A stretch of 64,000 nt of DNA from the NCBI GenBank assembly GCA_031279825.1, contig JAITHT010000046.1, positions 1-64,000 of the forward strand. Direction: 5' to 3'. Position 1 is the first letter of the stretch. Every line of letters begins with the position of its first letter. The translations under genes were made by a program, and so were the position numbers. The notes below the pieces were generated by a model, which was not told the origin of the DNA, ran no database searches, and saw only the letters and a program-made list of their open reading frames with translations. This document shows positions 9,049-16,975 of the stretch, in pieces. The DNA is from Desulfovibrio sp. (lineage in GTDB: Bacteria > Desulfobacterota > Desulfovibrionia > Desulfovibrionales > Desulfovibrionaceae).

Positions 9049-9211
9049 GCGCTTCTCTGTTTTTTGAGGTTTGCACCGTGACGTTCGCAACGCAAAAGAC
9101 GCGATTTGTTTACCTTGCTCCCGCCACCTATCGCGACGCGCCGGGCTCGGCAAGCCCGGCGGCAGGCACGCCGTCTGATAAGTATGTTCATACGGCGCTT
9201 ATTGATAAAAA

Positions 9212-9226
9212 TGAAAATCAATATCA
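9212..9226. promoter_or_regulatory. Fur-like box upstream of feoB
   Basis: TGAAAATcAATATCA, close to 7-1-7 TGATAATnATTATCA. Confidence 0.6.
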
Positions 9227-9362
9227 AATATGAAGTCAAATATCCACAGTAGGCGGATTCTTCCGATACTCCGGCGCGGGATTGCCGGCACGCCATCCCG
9301 CTTTACCGGAAAAATCCGTGCCGGGAGATCACCGTGTAAGGATGATATTGCGGCGTAGCGGG

Positions 9363-9599
9363 TTACGTGATTTTAACGGCTATATAATCGGCCTCATGGT
9401 TGCGCAGTGTCAAGGTGAATTCTTTAAGGCGCAGGGCTATGGGATCTTTGAGAGGGGCGCGGCCGACAATCTGCACGTCAGCGCCGGGAATAAGCCCCAT
9501 GTCCCGGATGCGCCGCCCCATTTCACCGTCTGCATTGACGGCGGCGATGACGGCGCACTGTCCTTTTTGCAGGGACCGCAGTGAAACTGTGTCTTCCAT
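9363..9599 (-). CDS. feoA: FeoA domain protein
   Basis: MEDTVSLRSLQKGQCAVIAAVNADGEMGRRIRDMGLIPGADVQIVGRAPLKDPIALRLKEFTLTLRNHEADYIAV. Confidence 0.93.
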   Translation of the reverse strand: MEDTVSLRSLQKGQCAVIAAVNADGEMGRRIRDMGLIPGADVQIVGRAPLKDPIALRLKEFTLTLRNHEADYIAVKIT

Positions 9600-9659
9600 G
9601 ATTGTCTCCGGTACGGTAAAGGTACGGCAACGGCGTCCTTGCGTGGATGCAAGGCGTTA

Positions 9660-9839
9660 TTAGCCGCAGGAACATGGCTTGTCCCGACTGTCAGGAACAT
9701 CCTCCGGCCGGTGACGCGATTGCGGCGCATCGCAACCGCATCGGCATCCGCATCCGCAAGCGGGGCGGATGAAGAGGCGGTAAAGGGCGTAGACGGCCGC
9801 CGCCGTCAGTATTGCGCCGACGATGATGTTGTTCCACAT
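9660..9839 (-). CDS. FeoB-associated Cys-rich membrane protein
   Basis: MWNNIIVGAILTAAAVYALYRLFIRPACGCGCRCGCDAP...KPCSCG: one TM helix plus Cys-rich tail. Confidence 0.8.
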   Translation of the reverse strand: MWNNIIVGAILTAAAVYALYRLFIRPACGCGCRCGCDAPQSRHRPEDVPDSRDKPCSCG

Positions 9840-9987
9840 AAGGAGATCCCCCCGAGGCGGACGGTTTGACGCGAGCCTTCGCCCGGCAAGCGCCGGCATG
9901 TCGCGTTGTGTCCGGCGCGGGTCCGGCCGTTGCCGGGCGAGGCGTCGGAGATGTTCACGTTCTTCTTTCGCAAGAGTATATGCCATT

Positions 9988-10002
9988 GAGAATGATTGTC
10001 AA
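9988..10002. promoter_or_regulatory. Fur-like box upstream of the feo cluster
   Basis: TGAGAATgATTGTCA, palindromic 7-1-7 arrangement. Confidence 0.6.
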
Positions 10003-10040
10003 GATTTTCGCCGGAATATTTTCAGGAAGCGAAGAACGGC

Positions 10041-10529
10041 TTACCAGAGCAGCGACAGGGCGCGCCGCTCCTCCTCCGCCAGAGCGGAATCGACATATTC
10101 TACACGCACGGAGATACGGGTGCCCCCGCGCGCGTTGAAGATCCCCTCGACGCTCATGCGCCTGGGGGCGAGCGCGGCGGTGAGATCGTCGGCAATGCGG
10201 TTGGTCAGGTTTTCCATGAACGTCCCCTGGTTACGGAAGGCTCCCATGTAAAGCTTGAAGGATTTCGACTCCACACAGCGAAGATCGGGAACGTAGCGAA
10301 CGCGGATGGTGCCGAAATCCGGCTGCCCGGTCATGGGACAGAGGCTGGTGAATTCCGGATATTCCAGGATGATGACGTAATGGCGTTCCGGATAGCGGTT
10401 GGGAAAGGATTCCAGTATGGAAACGTCGGGCGCGTCGAAACGGGGGCGAGAAGAGGAGCCGAGCAGGGTCAGACCGGACCCGTCTTCCACGTCCGCGCTG
10501 TGATCGGTCCGGGCGGCATGTCTATTCAT
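10041..10529 (-). CDS. queF: NADPH-dependent 7-cyano-7-deazaguanine (preQ0) reductase
   Basis: EYPEFTSLCPMTGQPDFGTIRVRYVPDLRCVESKSFKLYMGAFRNQGTFMENLTNRIADDL. Confidence 0.93.
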   Translation of the reverse strand: MNRHAARTDHSADVEDGSGLTLLGSSSRPRFDAPDVSILESFPNRYPERHYVIILEYPEFTSLCPMTGQPDFGTIRVRYVPDLRCVESKSFKLYMGAFRNQGTFMENLTNRIADDLTAALAPRRMSVEGIFNARGGTRISVRVEYVDSALAEEERRALSLLW

Positions 10530-10626
10530 GAATATCCTCACGGAGAAAAGGGGGTTGTTACAGTATTTTTCCGGGGCGTTATTCCAAAAAACACCATCGG
10601 CGACTGCCTCAAACGCAAAAGTTTTT

Positions 10627-10650
10627 TGACATATTCCTATTTTTATGTCA
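10627..10650. promoter_or_regulatory. Inverted repeat between queF and the cobalamin riboswitch
   Basis: TGACATA-ttcctatttt-TATGTCA. Confidence 0.35.
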
Positions 10651-10694
10651 TTGAAATAAACGAAACCGCAATGCGCTGTTTTATTCAATAAAGA

Positions 10695-10855
10695 TAAAGC
10701 GCCCCGCCGGGCTTAATAGGGAATCTCGTGTAAAGCGAGAGCGGACCCGCCGCCGTGTACCGGGCATAACCTTCTTTTCCTGACGCGCCACTGGGAATCC
10801 CCCGGGAAGGCCGGAAAAGAAGCCGGACAGCCGGAAGACCTGCTTTATCATTTCG
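10695..10855 (+). ncRNA. Cobalamin (B12) riboswitch
   Basis: GGGAATCTCGTGTAAAGCGAGAGCGGACCCGCCGCCGTGTA...GCCACTGGGAATCCCCCGGGAAGG...GAAGCCGGACAGCCGGAAGACCTGCT, with canonical B12-box-like end; upstream of cobalamin genes. Confidence 0.9.
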
Positions 10856-10918
10856 TCTGTGAGGACGGACCGCGGCAACGGGGCTTTTGCCGTGTGGTCT
10901 TTTCGGGGATGAATCCGT

Positions 10919-10950
10919 TTCCTCCGCCCTTTTTGGGACGGAGGTTTTTT
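10919..10950 (+). terminator. Intrinsic terminator, likely riboswitch expression platform
   Basis: CCTCCGCCCTTTTTGGGACGGAGGTTTTTTT. Confidence 0.8.
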
Positions 10951-11028
10951 TATTCCTGATTCCCGACGTCGCCCCATAGGTCTGTTCCGGAGGACAACGC
11001 GTCCACATCCGGAAGCAGGAGGTTCTTC

Positions 11029-11988
11029 ATGATGTACTCTTCCTCCCTTTGCCGTCACCGCGCCGCCGCTTGCGGGCGCGGGACCGTGGAGATCGGCCCG
11101 GGGACGCCCGCGCGGGCGCCGTTCGTCCGCATCGCGGCGATCCTGACCTTCCTTTTGTCCGTATGTTGCGGCGCGGCCTTTGCGGAGCACCCCTCAGGCA
11201 AGGATGCCGTGCTTATCGTCGCCTTCGGCACCAGCGTGGAGAAGGCGAGAATTTCTTACACCAATGTGGAAGAGCGTGTCAAAAAGGCTTTCCCGGACAG
11301 CGTGCTGCGTTGGGCATGGAGCGCCCGCTCGCTCCTTAAAAAAGGCCCGAAGGACAACCCCGCTCTCTCCGTGCAAGAATCCCTGGCAAAGCTCGCCGCT
11401 GAAGGCGTGGAAAATGTCTCCGTGCTCTCGTTGCACGTCATTCCCGGTTCGGAATACGCCGATTTGCTCCAAAACGCCCGCGCCTTTGAAGGTCTGCCAA
11501 AGGGACTGCGCCATGTACGCGTCGCTCCGCCGCTCCTCTCCGATACGGAGAGTCTGCGCGCCGTGGCGCGCCTTCTTCTGGAAACGGTACCGGCGGAACG
11601 TGGAAAAGACGAGGGAGTGCTGTTTGTCGGGCACGGCACCCATCATCCTTCGGGAGTGTACTATCCCGCCTTGCAGTATTATTTGCAGGCCATGGACGGC
11701 AACGCCTTTGTCGGGACGGTCGAAGGAGATCTCGATGTTGCAAGCGTCTTGCGGAGTATGAAGGGCAAGGGCCTGCGCAAGGTGTGGATGGCTCCGCTCA
11801 TGACGGTGGCCGGAGATCATGCCGACAATGACCTGTTCGGCCCCGAGGCCGACAGTTGGAAGCAGCGTTTTACAGCGGACGGCATCCAGGTGAGGAGCAT
11901 AGCCAAAGGCCTCGGCGAGTATCCTGCTTTTGTCGCCAGATGGATTGCCGGCCTGGAAAAAACGGCCGGACGGGAGTCGTCCCGATAG
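11029..11988 (+). CDS. cbiK: Sirohydrochlorin cobaltochelatase CbiK, predicted secreted/periplasmic form
   Basis: DAVLIVAFGTSVEKARISYTNVEERVKKAFPD...GVLFVGHGTHHPSG...APLMTVAGDHADNDLFG; N-terminal hydrophobic signal ending AFA-EH. Confidence 0.9.
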   Translation: MMYSSSLCRHRAAACGRGTVEIGPGTPARAPFVRIAAILTFLLSVCCGAAFAEHPSGKDAVLIVAFGTSVEKARISYTNVEERVKKAFPDSVLRWAWSARSLLKKGPKDNPALSVQESLAKLAAEGVENVSVLSLHVIPGSEYADLLQNARAFEGLPKGLRHVRVAPPLLSDTESLRAVARLLLETVPAERGKDEGVLFVGHGTHHPSGVYYPALQYYLQAMDGNAFVGTVEGDLDVASVLRSMKGKGLRKVWMAPLMTVAGDHADNDLFGPEADSWKQRFTADGIQVRSIAKGLGEYPAFVARWIAGLEKTAGRESSR

Positions 11989-12005
11989 CGCGAGTCGGGA
12001 TCCGT

Positions 12006-12076
12006 ATTCCTCGTGCTCTGGCAACCGGTGTTCGCGTTGTCGGTTGACGGAGCATTTTCAAAGTGAAAATGCTCCG
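12006..12076. repeat. Dispersed repeat family 1, copy E (reverse orientation, truncated)
   Basis: CCTCGTG...GGCAACCGGTGTTCGCGTTGTCGGTTGACGGAGCATTTTCAAAGTGAAAATGCTCC. Confidence 0.75.
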
Positions 12077-12146
12077 TCCGAAGCATGACTTGCTATGGAC
12101 CGATTTATTCTGTGACGCCGGCTATTTTCGTTCGGGAGGAGTGATT

Positions 12147-12626
12147 GTGAAATATCTTGCGCTGTATGTTCTTTCCATTATCACGGTTAATTACGCTTTT
12201 GAGCGTGTTCCGCCGCTTGTTCTGCCCGGTGGGGATATCTGGTCGCCGGTGGCGCTTGTCGTGGGTCTGGTTTTTGTCGTCCGCGATTACGCGCAACGCG
12301 AGATCGGCCATGCCGTTCTGCCGGCCATGCTGTTCGGCGGGGCCATCAGTTGGTTTTTGGCCTCGCCGAACGTGGCCCTTGCCAGCGTATGCGCCTTTTT
12401 TGCCGGCGAACTGCTGGACTGGGCCGTGTATACGTTTACCGGCCGTCCTTTTTCCCAGCGGGTTCTTCTGTCCAGCGCCATCGGCACGCCGGTGGACAGC
12501 GCCGTGTTTTTGTCCATGGCGGGGCTGTTCTCGTTATCCTCACTGATTATGATGACCATAAGCAAGATGGCGGGCGCGCTCGTTGTTTTTTTTATCGTGC
12601 GCCGCCGCGAAGGGGTTTCCGCCTGA
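12147..12626 (+). CDS. VUT family (YhhQ-like) integral membrane transporter
   Basis: MKYLALYVLSIITVNYAFERVPPL...GLVFVVRDYAQREIGHAVL...FFAGELLDWAVYTFTGRPFSQRVLLSSAIGTPVDSAVF; GTG start after GGAGGA. Confidence 0.75.
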   Translation: MKYLALYVLSIITVNYAFERVPPLVLPGGDIWSPVALVVGLVFVVRDYAQREIGHAVLPAMLFGGAISWFLASPNVALASVCAFFAGELLDWAVYTFTGRPFSQRVLLSSAIGTPVDSAVFLSMAGLFSLSSLIMMTISKMAGALVVFFIVRRREGVSA

Positions 12627-12757
12627 AGTTGTTTGCGGAGGCCCCGGCGTCCCGCAGGGCGTCAGGGCGCGGAGTCTCCGGCGGGGAGAGCGGCATACTC
12701 CTTTGCCCGCGATGCGCCCGTGTCTCCGGTGTCCCACGGGAGTACGGGGAAAGTTGT

Positions 12758-13732
12758 ATGCGGAAAGCGTGTATGCTCCTGTCGGCGTTGTGCCTGCTGT
12801 GCTGTATGGATCCGTCGGAAAGGGCGCTTGCGGCCGCGCCGGCGGCGGGTGGACAAGCCGTGGAAGTTATTGACGACAGCGGCAACCCCGTCCGCCTGGA
12901 TGCGCCGGCGCGGCGGATCGTCGTTCTTTACGCGGGCTTCGGCGATACCCTCGCCGCCATGGGGCTTACAGGGTATGTGGCGGGACGCACGGTTTCCGAC
13001 GATACCCTGCCTCCCACCGTGCCGGCGGTGGGCACGCATATGCGGCCCAACATGGAACTGGTGGCGGCCCTGCATCCTGATTTGGCCTTACTGCTTGAAG
13101 GGAGGGAGGAAGCGGGAGCGACCGCGCTGTCTCTGGGCAGGCTGGGTATTCCGGTGGCCCGTTTCCGCGTATCTTCTTTCGACGATTTGTTTTCCTGCAT
13201 CGGCCGCCTGGGAACGCTTACCGGGGAACAGACCAGGGCGGAAATCCTGTTGGCGGACATGCGGGAGCGCCTTGATGCCGTACGGCGCAAAACGGCCACG
13301 CTTGCACGCAGGCCGACGGTCTTTTTTGAAGTCCGCTACCCCAACCTGCTCGGGGCCGGCGGCAGGAGCATGCCTGCGGACATTATTCGCGCCGCGGGCG
13401 GGATCCACTGTCTGGACGGCGAAAACAGCCGCATGGTGCGTTTGAATGAGGAACGCCTGCTTCTCCTGAATCCCGATATATATCTGATTCAGGAAGGAGC
13501 CATGAACAAAAACCCGATTCCTTTAGAAGATCGGTCGCATTTTCGGGCTTTGTCCGCCGTGCGTAATGCATGGAGTTTTACGGTGCCGGAGTCGCGTTTT
13601 TCCCGTCCCGGTCCGCAAAGCGTTTCCGCAGTGGAAGAACTGGCGGACATCATCCTGCGCCGGTATGCCGGAAAGCGGCGGATGCCCGAGTCGGAACAGC
13701 CGGATGAGGGATGGGCATCATGCGTGGAATAA
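12758..13732 (+). CDS. BtuF-like periplasmic cobalamin/corrinoid binding protein
   Basis: Signal peptide; VIDDSGNPVRLDAPARRIVVLYAGFGDTLAAMG; LHPDLALLLEG; FFEVRYPNLLGAGGRSMPADIIRAAGG. Confidence 0.8.
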   Translation: MRKACMLLSALCLLCCMDPSERALAAAPAAGGQAVEVIDDSGNPVRLDAPARRIVVLYAGFGDTLAAMGLTGYVAGRTVSDDTLPPTVPAVGTHMRPNMELVAALHPDLALLLEGREEAGATALSLGRLGIPVARFRVSSFDDLFSCIGRLGTLTGEQTRAEILLADMRERLDAVRRKTATLARRPTVFFEVRYPNLLGAGGRSMPADIIRAAGGIHCLDGENSRMVRLNEERLLLLNPDIYLIQEGAMNKNPIPLEDRSHFRALSAVRNAWSFTVPESRFSRPGPQSVSAVEELADIILRRYAGKRRMPESEQPDEGWASCVE

Positions 13733-13745
13733 AGGGTGTCAATGC

Positions 13746-14567
13746 ATGAGTGTGAAGACTTCCAAAACGCCGGGTAACGAAGCTCTGTCCTGGCCGCCGC
13801 GCGCGCCTCTTGCAAACGGCGGCGACGGCCGGGAACAAGGCAGGAACTCCGCATCGGGCGTGCTTTACGGTATCGGCGTTGGTCCGGGGTCGCCGGACTT
13901 GCTCACCTTGCGGGCGGTGGCGGCGCTTCGCTCTGCGCGGGTCGTTCTGGCCGCGGCCTCCCCCGGCAATGAGTATTCCCTTGCCTTGTCCATCGCCGCC
14001 CCCCATCTGCCTGAAGATGCGGAGATACTGCGTCTGAACTTTCCCATGACCCGCGATGCGCGGATTCTGGAGCAAGCCTGGTCCGACAACGCCCGTCAAG
14101 TGCTTGAGGTTCTCCATTCAGGGCGTGACGCCGCGTTCCTCACGCTCGGCGATCCCTTGATTTACAGCACCTTCGGCTATCTTCTGCATACGCTCCAAAC
14201 CCTTGAACCCGGAGTGACCGCGCGCGTCATTCCCGGCATCACCTCATACCAGGAGGCGGCCGCCAGGAGCCGGACGGTGCTCTGTCAGGGAGGGGAAAAT
14301 CTTCTGATCGTTTCGGGCATCAATGATGCCGACCGTCTCGCGCAGGCCATGCGCCTTGCCGACAGTGCGGTGATTTTGAAGGCCTACCGTAATTTCAGCA
14401 CGATTTCGGAGGTTTTGCGGGCAAACGGCAGGTCCGGACACAGCCTTTTCGCCTCCCGGCTCGGTCTGGATAATGAAATACTTCTGCGCGGGCTTGAAAA
14501 TGTTCCGGAAAACCCGCATTATCTTTCTCTCATTCTGGCTCCGCCGGACAGATCCGGCAGCGAGTGA
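13746..14567 (+). CDS. cobI: Precorrin-2/cobalt-factor II C20-methyltransferase
   Basis: GVLYGIGVGPGSPDLLTLRAVAAL...FLTLGDPLIYSTFGYLLHTLQ...RVIPGITSYQEAAA. Confidence 0.9.
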   Translation: MSVKTSKTPGNEALSWPPRAPLANGGDGREQGRNSASGVLYGIGVGPGSPDLLTLRAVAALRSARVVLAAASPGNEYSLALSIAAPHLPEDAEILRLNFPMTRDARILEQAWSDNARQVLEVLHSGRDAAFLTLGDPLIYSTFGYLLHTLQTLEPGVTARVIPGITSYQEAAARSRTVLCQGGENLLIVSGINDADRLAQAMRLADSAVILKAYRNFSTISEVLRANGRSGHSLFASRLGLDNEILLRGLENVPENPHYLSLILAPPDRSGSE

Positions 14568-14736
14568 ACGAATACGCGTCATTGCACCCCGGGGGACGGC
14601 ATGGAAGCGAATCTCCTTTGAGCGCATCCGTACGCCGCTTCCTTTCCTTACGCCCGTTTCGGCGCTCACGGCGCGGATGCGGCGCGTCCGCGCTTTTCCC
14701 TTGCGGCGCCTGAGACAAATATATTAAGGAAGTATT

Positions 14737-15156
14737 ATGCCTATGCAAACGATACCCTCCTCTTTTTCCCCCGGCAACGCGGCTTTTTTTCCTGATTTCG
14801 TCAAGGCGGGCGGGCTTGTTCCGGCCATTGTCCAGAACGCGCTTACGGGCGAGGTGCTCATGCTGGCCTATATGAATGAAGAAGCCTACCGCCGGACCCT
14901 GGAAAGCGGCGAGGCCCACTTTTGGAGCCGCAGCCGCCGGAGCCTCTGGCACAAAGGAGGTTCATCAGGACATGTGCAGAAAGTGCGCAGTATCCGTCTT
15001 GATTGCGATAGCGACGCCGTGCTGCTCCTCGTGGATCAGGTGGGCGGAGCAGCCTGTCATACGGGCTATCGCAGTTGTTTTTACCGTGAATTGAAAGACG
15101 GAGAGATTGCCGAGTGCTGTCCCGTAGTCTTTGACCCCGAGGAGGTCTATACATAA
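14737..15156 (+). CDS. hisI: Phosphoribosyl-AMP cyclohydrolase
   Basis: [84 protein letters not shown]. Confidence 0.95.
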   Translation: MPMQTIPSSFSPGNAAFFPDFVKAGGLVPAIVQNALTGEVLMLAYMNEEAYRRTLESGEAHFWSRSRRSLWHKGGSSGHVQKVRSIRLDCDSDAVLLLVDQVGGAACHTGYRSCFYRELKDGEIAECCPVVFDPEEVYT

Positions 15157-16034
15157 TGCCGGCGTCTATGCTTAAATTCGGTCTGCCCAAAGGTTCTCTC
15201 GAAGAAGCCACCCTGACGTTATTTGACAGGTCAGGCTGGAAAATCTCCATGCGCAACAGGAATTATTTCCCCGCGATTAATGATCCGGAAATGTCCGTAA
15301 GCCTGTGCCGCCCGCAGGAGATGCCCCTCTATGTGGCCGACGGCATTCTGGACGCCGGCCTGACCGGCAAGGACTGGGTGCTGGAAAATAACGCGGATGT
15401 TCAGGTCGTGGCGGATCTGATCTATTCCAAGATGAGCAACCGTCAGGCCCGCTGGGTGCTGGCCGTCGGCGGAGATTCTCCGTACACGAGACCCGAGGAT
15501 CTGGCCGGCAAGCGTGTGGCCACGGAAATCATGGGTTTGACCCGGCGTTATTTCGAGGAACGCAATATTCCGGTCAAAATCAGCTATTCCTGGGGCGCTA
15601 CCGAGGCCAAGGTGGTGGAAGGGCTGGCGGATGCCGTCGTGGAGGTGACCGAAACCGGCGCCACCATTCGGGCGCACGGTTTACGCATCATTGACGAGGT
15701 GCTGGTTACCAATACCCAGCTTATCGCCGGCAAGGACGCATGGGCCGACCCATGGAAGCGCCGTAAGATCGGGCAGATTACCATGCTCCTGCAAGGAGCT
15801 TTGCGGGCGGAATCCATGGTCGGCCTCAAAATGAATGCGCCTACGGCCAATCTGGAAGACATCCTGAAGCTTGTGCCCTCCCTTAATTCGCCCACTATCT
15901 CTAGTCTGCAGGACAAACGCTGGGTATCGCTGGAAATCATCATTGATACCGGCTTTGTGCGCGACTTGATTCCCAGACTGGTGGCGGCGGGCGCCGAGGG
16001 CATTATTGAATACCCTTTGAACAAAGTTATCTGA
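15156..16034 (+). CDS. hisG: ATP phosphoribosyltransferase (long form)
   Basis: LKFGLPKGSLEEATLTLFDRSGWKI...GLTGKDWVLEN; 292 aa with C-terminal regulatory domain; 1-nt overlap with hisI. Confidence 0.95.
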   Translation: MPASMLKFGLPKGSLEEATLTLFDRSGWKISMRNRNYFPAINDPEMSVSLCRPQEMPLYVADGILDAGLTGKDWVLENNADVQVVADLIYSKMSNRQARWVLAVGGDSPYTRPEDLAGKRVATEIMGLTRRYFEERNIPVKISYSWGATEAKVVEGLADAVVEVTETGATIRAHGLRIIDEVLVTNTQLIAGKDAWADPWKRRKIGQITMLLQGALRAESMVGLKMNAPTANLEDILKLVPSLNSPTISSLQDKRWVSLEIIIDTGFVRDLIPRLVAAGAEGIIEYPLNKVI

Positions 16035-16084
16035 TATGACGGCGGCCGGGCCCGTTATGCCGCGAAATGTTGAGGAGAGATGCC

Positions 16085-16867
16085 ATGGGTGGCGCGAAAA
16101 CCGGGTACGGACGGGGCATGGTGTGGTTTGTCGGCGCCGGTCCCGGCGATCCGGAACTCATTACGGTTAAGGGCCGGCGTTTGATTGCCGAGGCGGATCT
16201 TGTGCTGTATACTGGTTCTCTGGTGCCTTGTTCCATGGTGGCCTGCGCCAAACCCGGCGCCAGGGTGGAAGATTCCTCCGGCATGACCCTGGAAGAAACC
16301 CACGCGCGCATACGCCGGACTGTCTTGTCCGGCCTTATGGTAGCCAGAGTGCATACGGGGGATCCCATGTTGTACGGAGCGGTCCGTGAACAAATGCGTC
16401 TGCTGGATCGGGACGGCATACACTATGCCGTGGTGCCCGGCGTCAGCGCGGTTTTTGCCGCCGCCGCCGCCGCCGGAGTCAGCCTGACCGTGCCTGAACG
16501 GGTGCAGAGCCTGGTTGTGACCCGGCTTGAAGGGAGAACTCCGGTACCCGCAGGGCAGAGGGTGGCTGATTACGTCCGGCACGGCGCTTCCCTTGCCGTA
16601 TATTTATCGGCGGCTTCTCCTGAAGCGCTGGCGGAAGAATTGCGCCGGGGCGGCGCGGAAGAGGATGTGCCCGTTTTGCTGGCGCATCGGGTGGGCCTGC
16701 CCGATGAAAAAATCGTCCCGACAACTCTGCGTGATTTGGAGGAGACGGCGCGCGGGCAGGATATCGGCCGACAGACAGTCTTTCTCGTTTTGCCGGGCGA
16801 AAGGCTGGGAGAAAGCCCTCCGTCGCGTCTTTACGCGCGCGATTTCACGCACGGCCGCCGGCAATGA
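16085..16867 (+). CDS. cobM: Precorrin-4 C11-methyltransferase
   Basis: MVWFVGAGPGDPELITVKGRRLIAEADLVLYTGSLV...RVHTGDPMLYGAVREQM...VVPGVSAVFAAAAAAGVSLTVPE. Confidence 0.92.
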   Translation: MGGAKTGYGRGMVWFVGAGPGDPELITVKGRRLIAEADLVLYTGSLVPCSMVACAKPGARVEDSSGMTLEETHARIRRTVLSGLMVARVHTGDPMLYGAVREQMRLLDRDGIHYAVVPGVSAVFAAAAAAGVSLTVPERVQSLVVTRLEGRTPVPAGQRVADYVRHGASLAVYLSAASPEALAEELRRGGAEEDVPVLLAHRVGLPDEKIVPTTLRDLEETARGQDIGRQTVFLVLPGERLGESPPSRLYARDFTHGRRQ

Positions 16868-16975
16868 CCGGCCTGAATTCGTCCTGGCATCGCTTCGGCG
16901 GCGGCTCGCGGCCTGCTGCGCGAATACGCCTCCGTCGGCCTTGTGCGCTACGACACTTGTATTGTTGGAGGATAT

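Noticed and set aside
8311-9081. 256-aa plus-strand ORF antisense to feoB
   Set aside because: Lies wholly opposite a confident feoB; composition is typical of an antisense frame.
10681-11190. 169-aa minus-strand ORF over the cobalamin riboswitch
   Set aside because: The region is explained by the riboswitch and terminator on the plus strand.
12063-12146. N-terminal extension of the VUT transporter ORF (MKMLRPKHD...)
   Set aside because: Begins inside repeat copy E; the SD-supported start is the GTG at 12147.
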